Assembly: GCF_033344935.1 (NCBI RefSeq) | Contig: NZ_JAWPMM010000001.1 | Location: 3,396,001 to 3,460,000, forward strand | Source of the DNA: Reichenbachiella sp. | GTDB lineage: Bacteria > Bacteroidota > Bacteroidia > Cytophagales > Cyclobacteriaceae | Length of the DNA stretch: 64,000 nucleotides | Direction of reading: 5' to 3' | Shown: one piece after another, positions 16,932-26,527 of the stretch | How the letters are laid out: every line of letters begins with the position of its first letter | How positions within the stretch are numbered: position 1 is the first letter of the stretch | Notes under the pieces: model-generated | Told to the model about the DNA's origin: nothing | Databases searched by the model: none | Seen by the model: only the letters and a program-made list of their open reading frames with translations | Made by a program: the position numbers and the translations under genes

Positions 16932-18968
16932 TCAGGCCTGAGTGAAATTCCCTTCACCATCTGAAACATAAGTAGTATAATCCTGACCTCTCTGCAGTGT
17001 AACCTCTTCACCCTTCGGGATCTTTCCTAAGACTTGAGCAGATTCAATTATGCTAAATAAATCAGAATTAAGAATAGTAGGAGCCAGTTCAAACAAGTGG
17101 ATCGCTGTAGCTTGTTTTGGAAGTCCTGGGGTCAGTACCTTGGTCACCCATTCTCTCATTTCAGTTACATCCTTCCAATGATTACGACCTTGGGCACTTT
17201 TTAGTTTGCCGAATTGCTTTAACAACTCAAGAAGGGGATCTTCGCCCAGACCCACCACAACATGCTTATAGTAGGTATCAAGCCACTTAGCTTCAATATA
17301 TGTGGGCAACTGATTTATCTCTGCCTTGCCAATACCTTGCCTAAGCAAATAAGTCTCAAAAGGCTTGTATATTGGACTGTCAGTTGGTGCAAAATAATCC
17401 ATAGCACGCGTCGGTTCAATTGCCGTATGAATATCCCGTCTATTTGCTGCCCGACGAGTCTGGTCGCTACTTCGCGCTATAACGCTTACATGACTTCTTC
17501 TAGCCCATCTATGTACCACATATCTAAACTGATCTGGTGAAATACCTAATTCTTTACTAAGGTGCTCAATCTCCGGATCTTTTAAATATACATAGTCACC
17601 TGTACTGGCACTTGGCACCAGACCGCAGGTTCCACCACCTTGTGAAGGACCTGACAAGCCATAGGCAATGTATTTAATGCCATGCTGCAGACAGTATTTT
17701 CTCACTGCGACATCTGGCACAACAGGGTTCATCCTGTTTTCCACTACTGAAAGATGCACGCCAAAATGTCGAAGCTGCTTCTCAATATTTGGCAAATCAG
17801 TTTCAAGATTCAGAGACGTAATATCGACGTTGCTGAGACCTATGTGACAATGATACATTTTCCCAAGAAAGGACAGTTGTTTGAGCGACTTCTTTAAACC
17901 ATTCTGTGGCAATTCGTGTAACATGATAGTATGAATGATAACACCAGGTGTTCGAAATAGTCTTTCAATTTCTTTTTCAGCACCGGATAATTCGCCCCAT
18001 TTGAATTTATAAATTATTCTAACGGCTCCTTTGTTGATCGGAAATGACCTGAATAAATGATAGGTCTGACCATCGTGATAGCTATATGCGCAGTCAAAAT
18101 CCCTCTGTCCTTCCAGATAAGCATCCCTGATTTCATTTTTTGATGCTTTATCCGTACCATGTACAGTACCTTGCAGAGGATGCTTCATCGCTGAAGATTG
18201 TTGCGGATGAGTCATTGTATCCTCTCGTATGTAAATGTTATGACCACAGGGTTTCCGATTACAGGAAAGTACTTTATACCAGAGGTAGTGCTGCGGTCCA
18301 TGCTCATCTGTACTGGCGTGCGCTTCTTGATTTGGACCTCTTCTTGAACGATATCTTGTATCCGTGTCTATAACTACCTTGTCCCCTCTTCCCACGGTAG
18401 CCACTTCGTTAGCTTGAAAGTCTTTACTATACAAGGATCCATTGACTAACCTAACCAAATGAGTAATTCCGGTGACGGCCTTCTCTATTTGCTGAAGTTG
18501 GACAGTATCATCTCCCGATCTTCGTTTGTATTGATAGGGAGTCAAATTATCCCTACTGGATATTGCCATATTTGAAGCATGCCAGGCTTTTGCCCCCATT
18601 TCATCGGCCTCTTTTTCCATAACAGGGTCGTCATTAATATTAACTCTTGATTTGAGTTGAACCGTAGGTTTCACCCTTCCCTGCTTTTGCTGAACCACAT
18701 GCCAGGCTTCATGAGGAAGATGTTTTTCCTGCCCAGAGGCCATATGAATATTATTGCCTTGAGCATAGGCGTGAGCATTGAGCTGGGCAGGTTTGGGTGA
18801 GTTGTAATGGACCTTGACGTCATCCATAGAATAACCGGATAGCCTTTCGATACCCATTTTAAGATTACCAGGCAAACCTGTATTATTAGGCTTGCGCTGC
18901 GCTACATCTTGTGCCACAGATCGATTAGAACTACTACGATTGTTTATATGTTTATTCTTGCTGTTCAA
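16932..18968 (-). CDS. eCIS cargo: DUF4157 leader, SH3-like linker and aldo/keto reductase domain
   Basis: This 678-residue protein is the last gene of the eCIS locus. Residues 30-125 form a DUF4157 (eCIS core) domain with the metallopeptidase-like HEAWH at 86-90. Residues 185-252 look like an SH3-type beta domain (RRGPNQEAHAST, WYKVLS, YIREDTM). From about 265 to 525 I read an aldo/keto reductase. The FDCAYSY motif supplies Asp292 and Tyr297, YKFKWG supplies Lys321 or Lys323, and IMLHELP supplies His351, which completes the AKR tetrad in order and spacing. HIGLSNVD (379-380) matches the nicotinamide-contacting GVSNF. The segment LKDPEIEHLSKELGISP, followed by RWARR and IARSSDQTRRAAN, matches the AKR NADP(H)-binding end. 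Residues 540-678 are unassigned. DUF4157 is known as a marker of eCIS-linked toxins. The AKR call is by eye but rests on several aligned motifs. Confidence 0.8.
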   Translation of the reverse strand: MNSKNKHINNRSSSNRSVAQDVAQRKPNNTGLPGNLKMGIERLSGYSMDDVKVHYNSPKPAQLNAHAYAQGNNIHMASGQEKHLPHEAWHVVQQKQGRVKPTVQLKSRVNINDDPVMEKEADEMGAKAWHASNMAISSRDNLTPYQYKRRSGDDTVQLQQIEKAVTGITHLVRLVNGSLYSKDFQANEVATVGRGDKVVIDTDTRYRSRRGPNQEAHASTDEHGPQHYLWYKVLSCNRKPCGHNIYIREDTMTHPQQSSAMKHPLQGTVHGTDKASKNEIRDAYLEGQRDFDCAYSYHDGQTYHLFRSFPINKGAVRIIYKFKWGELSGAEKEIERLFRTPGVIIHTIMLHELPQNGLKKSLKQLSFLGKMYHCHIGLSNVDITSLNLETDLPNIEKQLRHFGVHLSVVENRMNPVVPDVAVRKYCLQHGIKYIAYGLSGPSQGGGTCGLVPSASTGDYVYLKDPEIEHLSKELGISPDQFRYVVHRWARRSHVSVIARSSDQTRRAANRRDIHTAIEPTRAMDYFAPTDSPIYKPFETYLLRQGIGKAEINQLPTYIEAKWLDTYYKHVVVGLGEDPLLELLKQFGKLKSAQGRNHWKDVTEMREWVTKVLTPGLPKQATAIHLFELAPTILNSDLFSIIESAQVLGKIPKGEEVTLQRGQDYTTYVSDGEGNFTQA

Positions 18969-19059
18969 TAAATTTTATTCATTGCATAAAAAATCGCACC
19001 AGTCCGTGAATCAACTCATCTCATGATATTCACACTGACAGCTTTCTCCCCAGTGAACC

Positions 19060-20454
19060 TTATTGTTGAAATAGGCTAAACAAGGCACTAGCATGTGGCC
19101 TGACAGACAAATCATCTGGCTTATATGGACTATTTGTGCCAGGATCCCAAGGTCCTAGACATCCACCTGAATTAACCGGTACTCTCGTAGCTGTGTCAAC
19201 CGGCTGTATGGCGAATAGACCAAAACCTTCTTCATCCCAATACTGACCAGGAAATACAGACTGGATAGAATCATTTGGTCCTGGATCCCAAATGCCCGTA
19301 TGGCATGAAGGTGCTGCTCCTGCCTGATTGCACTCCAACCCTACTGGATCAGCCTTCCATAATTCATCAGACCATTCGAAAAAAGCACCCCCAATACAGG
19401 AACCCGAAGAATCCGAACAATTGTCTCTCATGTTTTTATAGTGCCCCTTAACATAGGTTACCAAATTAGCCATTTGGGTGCTATCCATATCTACAATATT
19501 CCCTGAAGCATTATGAGTAGAAGCAGGAGCTCCCCACTCCGTAAGCATCAAAGGCTTTTTACTTCCGCTGGTTGCCGTTTCATAGGCGGAGAACAATACA
19601 TCAAAACCATTGGAGTTAGTCCAGTTGCCTCTATAGGAATTGTAGCTCCAGAAAAAGTTTGAAGCTGTCATGTATTGATTACCTGAATTAACTGTATTCA
19701 TACCATCATCTACATTAGCCAGAGTGACTAATTTTCCTGGAGCAATTTTGTTGAGTGTATCCGCAACATCATTCCAATAGGTGAAAAACTTAGAGTTGTT
19801 AATAGCGTCGCTAGAATTAATTTCATTGGCCATCACAAAACCCATCACGGCAGGATACTGACCCCAAGATTTAGCTAAATCAATTAAGCCAGTTTTTACC
19901 AGAGCACGCTTAGCCACATTCCCTGCATCATTCCAATTGGCTGAAAGAAAAATTGCGGCATCGTTTTTTGGAGGGGCATAGCCCATCAACACATAAATTG
20001 GATTGGTTCCATTGTTCCAACAAGCCTTAAGAAACTCCTCATGATTGTGATCCCAGGTAGATGGATTGCCTGCCTCTACTAGCTGTATTGAATCAAGTGT
20101 ATTGTAAGTTTTTAGCAGGTTTACTCCATTCACTCTCATTAGACCCAAATCTCTCTTCCAAATAGAACGCCAGGTATTGATCGTGAAATCGCCATAGGGA
20201 TTAAAAGCGGAACAACTACCCCATGGAACCGGAGAGTAACTCACGCCTTTGGCGAAGAAAGGATCTTGATTGACGCTGACCTGATAGTCGTTAATTACCC
20301 AGCTAGTACTTGTAGCACTTGGACTAGTCATAAGCATAGGAGTTCCGACAAGATCTAGACTCTCAGTCGGCGCCGTTGTTTTACAACTGATCAATATAGC
20401 TGTAAACAGTATGATTGATGTCAAATAGGTTAGTTTTCGGTTAGCTTGGTACAT
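19060..20454 (-). CDS. Glycoside hydrolase-like (clan GH-A type) lipoprotein in eCIS locus
   Basis: This 464-residue protein has a lipoprotein signal peptide with lipobox LISC (Cys24), so it should be exported and lipidated. The body resembles a (beta/alpha)8 glycosidase or glucanosyltransferase. VMGFVMANEINSS places a candidate acid/base at Glu211 and KKPLMLTEWGAP a candidate nucleophile at Glu306, the usual NE and E pair of clan GH-A. Several Cys pairs near the C-terminus (CSDSSGSC, LECNQAGAAPSC) suggest disulfides. It lies 30 bp after the unknown 314-aa gene and 91 bp before the DUF4157 gene, on the same strand as the eCIS. It may help the particle or its producer deal with a polysaccharide, but a role in the eCIS is only inferred. 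Confidence 0.65.
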   Translation of the reverse strand: MYQANRKLTYLTSIILFTAILISCKTTAPTESLDLVGTPMLMTSPSATSTSWVINDYQVSVNQDPFFAKGVSYSPVPWGSCSAFNPYGDFTINTWRSIWKRDLGLMRVNGVNLLKTYNTLDSIQLVEAGNPSTWDHNHEEFLKACWNNGTNPIYVLMGYAPPKNDAAIFLSANWNDAGNVAKRALVKTGLIDLAKSWGQYPAVMGFVMANEINSSDAINNSKFFTYWNDVADTLNKIAPGKLVTLANVDDGMNTVNSGNQYMTASNFFWSYNSYRGNWTNSNGFDVLFSAYETATSGSKKPLMLTEWGAPASTHNASGNIVDMDSTQMANLVTYVKGHYKNMRDNCSDSSGSCIGGAFFEWSDELWKADPVGLECNQAGAAPSCHTGIWDPGPNDSIQSVFPGQYWDEEGFGLFAIQPVDTATRVPVNSGGCLGPWDPGTNSPYKPDDLSVRPHASALFSLFQQ

Positions 20455-20484
20455 TTAATTTATGGTTTGATTTTTATTTATTAA

Positions 20485-21429
20485 TTACATCTCGTCAACC
20501 TCCAAAAAGTACTCGACGTCTTCAAGTGTGAGATCGCTCCACTCAAAAAAATCGTTAGCATTGCCGGGGTTGATCTCTATTTTTGGAAATAAATGAAAGA
20601 GTTCATTATTCATTAGTTCGGTGGCATATTTCTGAATGTTTTTATCTGCGGAATTATAGATTTCCCGAATCAAAACCTCACGTGCCTTTAGTGATAGGTC
20701 TAATTTTTTTGCCTTAAATGCAATAGCTCCTCCGGGTTTTTGAAGTCTTAGGTGCTCTACACCCTCGACACGTTCCACCGTATAGGGAACATCCGAGGAA
20801 AGTAAGTCCAAAATAGTACCATCAAAAAAATCGTCCATGGAAACGATCAAAGAAGCACTATCTTCCCTTGATATTCCCATAGAGAAATCCTTGACTAACG
20901 CCACGTCAGTTACCAGGAAGATTTTATGATAGTTAAAAAATTCTGTGGTTAATCTGCGTATCACCTCTTTATGTATTTCCTTGAAATGTGGCATCCTATA
21001 ATGATGAACATTATTGGCATCAAAGAAAAAACTCCCTTTTCCTCTCATCTGAGTAGCAAACTGATTAACATCCGGAGCAATAATTTTCCGCTTATGAGCT
21101 TCAAGCATTTTGTTGCTCTTGTAATCGCTATAACAATTGCTTAATAGCTGCCAATGATCCTTAGGCGGGTAGAAAACTTCCCATAGCGAATCATTTTTTT
21201 CAACAAATGGTTCTAGTACTGGTGAAGAGAAGCGATAGATGTCATCAGCAAAAGTATCCTTTATATCTAGTTCAAAGTATCGCTCATAAATGTTGCCAAC
21301 CACATCAATGCTACGTGGACGTATGGCAAAAAAATCACCGATCTTCATATGGTTACCCAATGGCCAGTTTAACACAAAACCATTAGTTTTTCGAAAAAGT
21401 GCTCTATACAGATGTGCTAAATTTTTCAT
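20485..21429 (-). CDS. Unknown eCIS-associated protein, candidate effector
   Basis: I do not recognise this 314-residue protein. It has no signal peptide or membrane span. The N-terminal part has a well-formed soluble-domain pattern (FVLNWPLGNHMKIGDFFAIR) and the middle has helix-strand segments (IFLVTDVALVKDFSMGIS, LRLQKPGGAIAFKAKKLDLS). The C-terminus is acidic (WSDLTLEDVEYFLEVDEM). No catalytic motif stands out. It lies 60 bp after the 291-aa helical protein and 30 bp before the glycosidase-like gene, in the accessory or cargo part of the eCIS operon. An effector, an immunity protein or an assembly factor are all possible. Confidence 0.55.
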   Translation of the reverse strand: MKNLAHLYRALFRKTNGFVLNWPLGNHMKIGDFFAIRPRSIDVVGNIYERYFELDIKDTFADDIYRFSSPVLEPFVEKNDSLWEVFYPPKDHWQLLSNCYSDYKSNKMLEAHKRKIIAPDVNQFATQMRGKGSFFFDANNVHHYRMPHFKEIHKEVIRRLTTEFFNYHKIFLVTDVALVKDFSMGISREDSASLIVSMDDFFDGTILDLLSSDVPYTVERVEGVEHLRLQKPGGAIAFKAKKLDLSLKAREVLIREIYNSADKNIQKYATELMNNELFHLFPKIEINPGNANDFFEWSDLTLEDVEYFLEVDEM

Positions 21430-21489
21430 ACCGAAAGTTTATTAAGGTCCTTCCTAAAAAAAGGAAAGACCTTATATAATGATTTAAAA

Positions 21490-22329
21490 TTAGCTTCCTA
21501 CAGCAGCTTCTGCGGCATGGAGGGCAGCCTCGGTGTTCAGCAGATTTGCATTTGCTCGAGTTAAGTCATTCTTAGCTTTAAGCATTTGTTGTTCTGCATC
21601 ATCCGCGCTTTGTTGAGCTCTCTTCTCCACATCTCTCGCTCCTTGATAATACTCCTTCACCACGGCATCAATCGCGTTGATATTTATATCATCCCCTATT
21701 CCAGTTTGAGATACCATTTCATCAATTAGGTAGTTCAGCTCTATCTGAACAATCTCGGCCGTATTGCTGGCTTGATTGGCTGTTGATAATGCATTAAATG
21801 AAGAGGTCAGTGTATTCACTATGAGCGACACTGCCTTACTAGCATCATTTGCTGCATTAGAAGCTTCTTCCACTAGTTGTGAAGAGATCAAAGGGTTAGA
21901 GGATTTTGCGCTCATTATGGTCTCTGCTAAGGCACTAATATCAATTGCGGCCGCCAGCGTCATTTGTACCACTTGTTGCACTGATTTTAGCATCTTCTTT
22001 GTATCTGCATATGTATCGTTCGCAGTAGAAATAGCGACCTGTGCAGTGTTATTCAAAGACTTTACCTTTTGACTAGCATCCACTGCCAGATTATCTTGAG
22101 CGGTCATTTCAGTCAGCCGGTTGCCAGCTTCGCCTAGCAAATTCTGAAACAATTCGTTTTTTGATTCAAAGGACTGATAGGTCGCCTCCGCATCCGCCAA
22201 TACTTTTTTGGCATCCTCAACCATGCGTTTCAGCTTACCGATTCGCTCGGTTTTCTGTGCTGTCACATCGTCAAACGCCTTTTTAAAACTGCTCAATGGT
22301 TTGAGCTCAGTCATACCTGTTGTTTTCAT
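21490..22329 (-). CDS. Alanine-rich helical/coiled-coil protein of the eCIS accessory region
   Basis: This protein is almost entirely helical and rich in Ala, Ser, Asn and Asp, with heptad-like coiled-coil stretches at both ends. The central segment is more apolar (VQQVVQMTLAAAIDISALAE). It has no signal peptide. The open frame starts at 22365, but the ATG at 22329 (MKTTGMTELKPL) has AAAAGAAAA upstream and clears the preceding gene, so I prefer it (279 residues). Its layout of charged N-terminal helix, Asn/Ser/Thr/Ala-rich central helices and coiled-coil tail mirrors the N-terminal third of the 909-aa protein encoded just upstream. The two may be paralogous partners. The function is unknown; a structural appendage or a pore-forming pair are both open. 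Confidence 0.6.
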   Translation of the reverse strand: MKTTGMTELKPLSSFKKAFDDVTAQKTERIGKLKRMVEDAKKVLADAEATYQSFESKNELFQNLLGEAGNRLTEMTAQDNLAVDASQKVKSLNNTAQVAISTANDTYADTKKMLKSVQQVVQMTLAAAIDISALAETIMSAKSSNPLISSQLVEEASNAANDASKAVSLIVNTLTSSFNALSTANQASNTAEIVQIELNYLIDEMVSQTGIGDDININAIDAVVKEYYQGARDVEKRAQQSADDAEQQMLKAKNDLTRANANLLNTEAALHAAEAAVGS

Positions 22330-22365
22330 AATTTTCTTTTTTTTAGAATTGATTAAAATTGACAA

Positions 22366-25095
22366 TTATTCAACTACACCGTAAAGTGCGTTTGGATCAG
22401 CATACTTAGAATGCACATCCTTGTACTTATTCTTATCCTCAGGGTCTGATGACTTGATGGCAGTGTAGACCACTGCCTGATACTGAATTGAAGATTTCGC
22501 ATAGTGCTTTCTAATAAATTCAGGGTGAAGCTTCTGATAAATCTGATCTATGCGTTCCTTTTCACTCAAGAAGTCACTACTATCTGCTAAAATTTGGAGT
22601 GCTACTTTTGACAGATATAGCTCATTGAACTGAAGCGGTTCACCATAATTATCTGTTGCATCCTCAAGTAGCTCTGTAAAGAACAAAATATCCTGGGGCT
22701 GATCCTCCGTGTCAATTTTTTCGGAACCGTATTGCTCAGCAAAGTGAAAAATCAACTCAGATCTGTTTTTGTTAAATATTGCTTTGGAATAAGCCGTCAA
22801 AGTGCTCACATCGTCTTTGATTTTTTTGGCTTCCTTTTTAGCTAAATCCAGTGCAATTTGAGCGAGATAAACCTCGTCCTGAGCTTCTTCTACCTCAAGA
22901 TTTGCCTCTCTTAAGAGAATAATCATTGCTTCGAGGTCGATCTCATCGTTCTCTTTTTCACTCTCCTTAGTCTTCTTCTTTTCCTTATCCTTAAGGACTT
23001 GAAGCTCAGCATCTTGAAGTGCTTTCTCTATTCGATTAAATTCAACTACCTTATCCGCTAACTTGGCCTCAGCTTTCTCGAATTGAGCTTGCTCTTGATT
23101 TACACTGGTTTCAGCATTAAAGAATCTCCTTAAGAAATCATCCAGTTTCAACTTCGCCAATGATAGTCTTTCGACCGCTTCTCTTTTTTGAATATCGGCC
23201 GAAATATGGTCCCACTTAAAAGGAGTCGCAGTATAATAATTACCCTTCTGAATTACTCCCATTAGATCAGAATCAAAAATAAAGTCGCTTTTCTTATCCT
23301 TGCTTGCTTCCAATTCTTGCTGCTGGAGCTTCTGATAAGTTATTTTCTTCTCATCCGTAATAGCTTCCTGGCCAGTTTTCGGAGTATAAATCTCAGTCGT
23401 CAATTGCTCCTGATACTCCAAAGTGTCATCACGCTCACCCTGGTATTCTTTAATTTGCTTTTTCAGTCTCTTTTTTACAGTTGGGTCCTTCTCAGTTTCT
23501 AAAGCTGTCTCCAGACTCGTCACCCGCTGCGCCAAATGATCAAATTTTGCCTTGGTAGCCTGAAGTTCTGAGAGCATTTCATTTAGCTTGTTGTTGGCTG
23601 TATTGTATTCATACTCAGCCTTATCCATTTGAGCTGCCAGATGGTCAATATGCCTATTGATTCTATTGGCCTTAACGTTATCAGCTTCCACCATCAAAAT
23701 GCGAAACTCTTCCTTGTCTGGATTATATTTTTCATAATCAACTTTGAAGGAAACTTCAAAATTTCTCGAATCAAAGAATGGCGTGTAGACCTTCAATTCA
23801 TCGTCATACTTCTTCACTCGATAAGGTCTCTTTTGAAGTATCAATTCTCTCGATGGCAGAGACAAATAATAGTCCAGACCATTGACTCTGTTTTCTGTTG
23901 TATCACGATATATAGCAAATATGAAAGCTACGTAATACTCTCCCTGTTCTATCGGCCTTCCCTTATAGTCGACAGCAATTCCTCTTACGTTTTGCTCATC
24001 GCAAAAAGGTCCCGATGCTTTAGTATTGCTGGTCTTTTGTTCCGAAAAGTCAGGTAAAATTGGAATTCTGGCTTGATCGGTACCAAGTAAATAAAACCTT
24101 CGTCTATAGATATCAGCTCCATCTGGTGTGATTTCATGATAGGTACCCACTTCCATCTCTCTGGCCAGATTGATATCAAATGCGTTGGCAGCATCTTTTT
24201 TTACCATAACCATTCTATAGGCCTTCAGTTTGTCTTCGTTCTTGAACTTATTGAACTGTATAGTGTAAGACTTACCAGGTCCTATCAGTGGCCAATCGTC
24301 AAGAAGGTTTTCATCCCTTTCGTCATAGTCCTCATCCACTTTTTCCTGAAGCAACAAATCATTGTTGGAAACCTGATTGATCAGTCGGCGAGTAGTCTTT
24401 ATGGCTTTATCTTGCTTCTTAGCAATATCAAAAGTTCCGGCCGCTGCCGTCTCCACTTGTCTTGACTCTGTGAGAGCTTCATTTGACGCAACTGTTTTTT
24501 CAGACAGACCGCTATAACGTCCAGCTGTGGAAGAATGAAGACCTTTTATGGCTGCCAATGTTGCCTCCGCATCATTAACCACTGTACTGGCCGTCGATTG
24601 AGCTGCTTCGATCGTAGCTTGTAGTGAAACCAAACTAACTTCTTCAGCCTTTTTAGCTGCCTCACTTATTTTACCAAGCGCTGTCTGAAGGCTATCTTTA
24701 AAACGGCCATGATCAGCAGCATTCACTACCGCATTTATGCCTGCCACATCACTAGCTAATTTAGTGATGGCATTTGCTGAAATTTGCATATTAGTAGCAG
24801 CCGTTGAAACGTTGCTAGTTGCTTTACCAGAATCAACAAGCGATTGTTTCGCAGCTTTAAGGACATTGTTAGCACTATTTGTACTCTTCACCACCTTATC
24901 GTTCAACTTGAGCGCCTCTTTTTGTTCTGTTTTATAGTTTCGGTGGTTATTCTTATTTTTTTCCGTAGCACCATGCGCATGATATAACGACAGCTTAGCC
25001 GCACTTTTGGCATGATCATACTGGTACTTTTCCTTAACGAATTCTTCATCAGAATTTTTGATGGAATCGTGTAGTTCTTTTGTGTACTTATTCAT
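22366..25095 (-). CDS. Large coiled-coil protein with central beta domains, eCIS accessory gene
   Basis: This 909-residue protein has three zones. Residues 1-250 are Ala/Ser/Asn-rich helices resembling those of the next gene's product. Residues about 265-455 look like two beta-rich domains (WPLIGPGKSYTIQFNKF, GRPIEQGEYYVAFIFAIYRD, NFEVSFKVDYEKY). Residues about 470-790 are long charged coiled coils (EYNTANNKLNEMLSELQATK, DLEAMIILLREANLEVEEAQ). The helical C-terminal region continues to the end. There is no signal peptide. It starts 100 bp after the ATPase gene, the largest gap inside the locus, so it may have its own promoter. Its place after the core genes and the lack of a recognisable fibre gene make it a candidate surface appendage, but a large effector is equally possible. 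Confidence 0.6.
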   Translation of the reverse strand: MNKYTKELHDSIKNSDEEFVKEKYQYDHAKSAAKLSLYHAHGATEKNKNNHRNYKTEQKEALKLNDKVVKSTNSANNVLKAAKQSLVDSGKATSNVSTAATNMQISANAITKLASDVAGINAVVNAADHGRFKDSLQTALGKISEAAKKAEEVSLVSLQATIEAAQSTASTVVNDAEATLAAIKGLHSSTAGRYSGLSEKTVASNEALTESRQVETAAAGTFDIAKKQDKAIKTTRRLINQVSNNDLLLQEKVDEDYDERDENLLDDWPLIGPGKSYTIQFNKFKNEDKLKAYRMVMVKKDAANAFDINLAREMEVGTYHEITPDGADIYRRRFYLLGTDQARIPILPDFSEQKTSNTKASGPFCDEQNVRGIAVDYKGRPIEQGEYYVAFIFAIYRDTTENRVNGLDYYLSLPSRELILQKRPYRVKKYDDELKVYTPFFDSRNFEVSFKVDYEKYNPDKEEFRILMVEADNVKANRINRHIDHLAAQMDKAEYEYNTANNKLNEMLSELQATKAKFDHLAQRVTSLETALETEKDPTVKKRLKKQIKEYQGERDDTLEYQEQLTTEIYTPKTGQEAITDEKKITYQKLQQQELEASKDKKSDFIFDSDLMGVIQKGNYYTATPFKWDHISADIQKREAVERLSLAKLKLDDFLRRFFNAETSVNQEQAQFEKAEAKLADKVVEFNRIEKALQDAELQVLKDKEKKKTKESEKENDEIDLEAMIILLREANLEVEEAQDEVYLAQIALDLAKKEAKKIKDDVSTLTAYSKAIFNKNRSELIFHFAEQYGSEKIDTEDQPQDILFFTELLEDATDNYGEPLQFNELYLSKVALQILADSSDFLSEKERIDQIYQKLHPEFIRKHYAKSSIQYQAVVYTAIKSSDPEDKNKYKDVHSKYADPNALYGVVE

Positions 25096-25195
25096 GATTT
25101 GATGTTTAAAATTTTAATTAAGTATTGATGCAGGTCTATCAACTTGCAACTAACTAGTATCATATTTTTGTTTGTCGAATAGCATATAATATCTT

Positions 25196-26527
25196 TTAGA
25201 TTGTCCTACCTTCTTTTTGAAATTCCTTTTGAACACCCTGGATGACATCTTCTTTCAGGATAAATTCTGATTTTCTCTGCAAAGCTCTCAAGGCGCTGTA
25301 GCGATAGACATTAATTGCAGAACCTCCGGAGATTTCATAGTCTGCGGCCAACTTTGAAAGATCCAGATTGACTTCAGGCTTTAATGGCCCATCAAAAATT
25401 TTGCTCCATATCCGATGTCTATTTTTTTGGTTCGGTACCCCGAAGTAGATCATGGACTGAAACCTCCTTGAGAAGGCCTCATCAATGTTCGATTTGAGGT
25501 TTGAAGCCAGAATAATTACACCAGGAAAGTCCTCTATCCTCTGAAGCAGGTAAGATATTTCTTGATTGGCAAAACGATCATTTGCACTACTTCCTGAACT
25601 TCGCTTCCCAAATAGGGCATCTGCCTCATCGAAAAATAAAATCCATTCATGTCTCTCTGCATAATCGAAAATTCGTGCAAGGTTCTTTTCTGTTTCACCT
25701 ATATACTTAGAAACTATAATGGACAGATCTACACGGTACACATCCTTGCCCGTAGTCTTGGCTAATAGACACGCAGTGAGAGTTTTTCCCGTCCCAGGAG
25801 GACCATAAAATAAGCTTCTATAACCCGGTTTCACCTTCTTAGAAAGGCCCAATTCATTCATCATGAATGATCCATGCTCTATCCAGCTTAGGATTTGATC
25901 AATATCTTTTTTGACCTCCTTTTCAATAATTAAATCTTCCCACTCCAGACTTGTCTCTATTTTCTTAGCCGGAAACACTGAATAGCTTGGTTCAGAATTT
26001 TCACAGGTCATAGTGAGTGATAGATACTTCTGAGAAATCAATAGTGGCGCGCTCATTTGAGGCTCAAACTCTTCTTCCTGGTTAAGGAATAAAATATTCT
26101 CTATAGAAAATGGGTGATTTTTATCGAAATAAGATTTCGCCTTTAACCTACTCTCTAAATCATTTCCAGAAAGAATAAACATGACTGTCTCACCAGTGGG
26201 TAAAAAACCGCCATGAAATTTACCTAAGTACCCACCAAACTCTGTATATCCACGATCCAACAATTCGTTCTTTGAAAAGAAAAGATCCAATAGTTGTGGT
26301 CTGATATGAGGTATCAATGCCAGTATTAGAATTGCTCTCTCATCCTTTCCGAAATTATGCTTCTTAATTAGGCTCGCATATGTTGAATCATCGGAGCTTA
26401 AATCAGGTGGCGCTGGATTTTGAAACTCCGTGTTTTCAAAATACGATTGAAATCGATTTTGTAGTAAGGAAGAAAACCACAAAATTTCCTGTTCAATAGC
26501 CTCGATATTTTGCCTAATTCCACTCAT
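25196..26527 (-). CDS. eCIS AAA+ ATPase (Afp15/Pvc15-like)
   Basis: This 443-residue protein has an N-terminal helical domain (1-195) and an AAA+ domain. Walker A is YGPPGTGKT at 241-249 and Walker B is ILFFDEAD at 296-301. Sensor and arginine-finger regions follow ([20 protein letters not shown]). In Afp and PVC systems this ATPase is needed for assembly or for loading cargo into the tube and is not part of the mature particle. The gene overlaps the tape measure gene by 4 bp, the same order as in Afp (14 then 15). It is the last core gene before the accessory genes. Confidence 0.92.
   Translation of the reverse strand: MSGIRQNIEAIEQEILWFSSLLQNRFQSYFENTEFQNPAPPDLSSDDSTYASLIKKHNFGKDERAILILALIPHIRPQLLDLFFSKNELLDRGYTEFGGYLGKFHGGFLPTGETVMFILSGNDLESRLKAKSYFDKNHPFSIENILFLNQEEEFEPQMSAPLLISQKYLSLTMTCENSEPSYSVFPAKKIETSLEWEDLIIEKEVKKDIDQILSWIEHGSFMMNELGLSKKVKPGYRSLFYGPPGTGKTLTACLLAKTTGKDVYRVDLSIIVSKYIGETEKNLARIFDYAERHEWILFFDEADALFGKRSSGSSANDRFANQEISYLLQRIEDFPGVIILASNLKSNIDEAFSRRFQSMIYFGVPNQKNRHRIWSKIFDGPLKPEVNLDLSKLAADYEISGGSAINVYRYSALRALQRKSEFILKEDVIQGVQKEFQKEGRTI

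Noticed and set aside
20485-21429. Gasdermin-like or protease effector for the 314-aa protein
   Set aside because: I could not find a matching domain pattern or catalytic residues, so it stays unknown.
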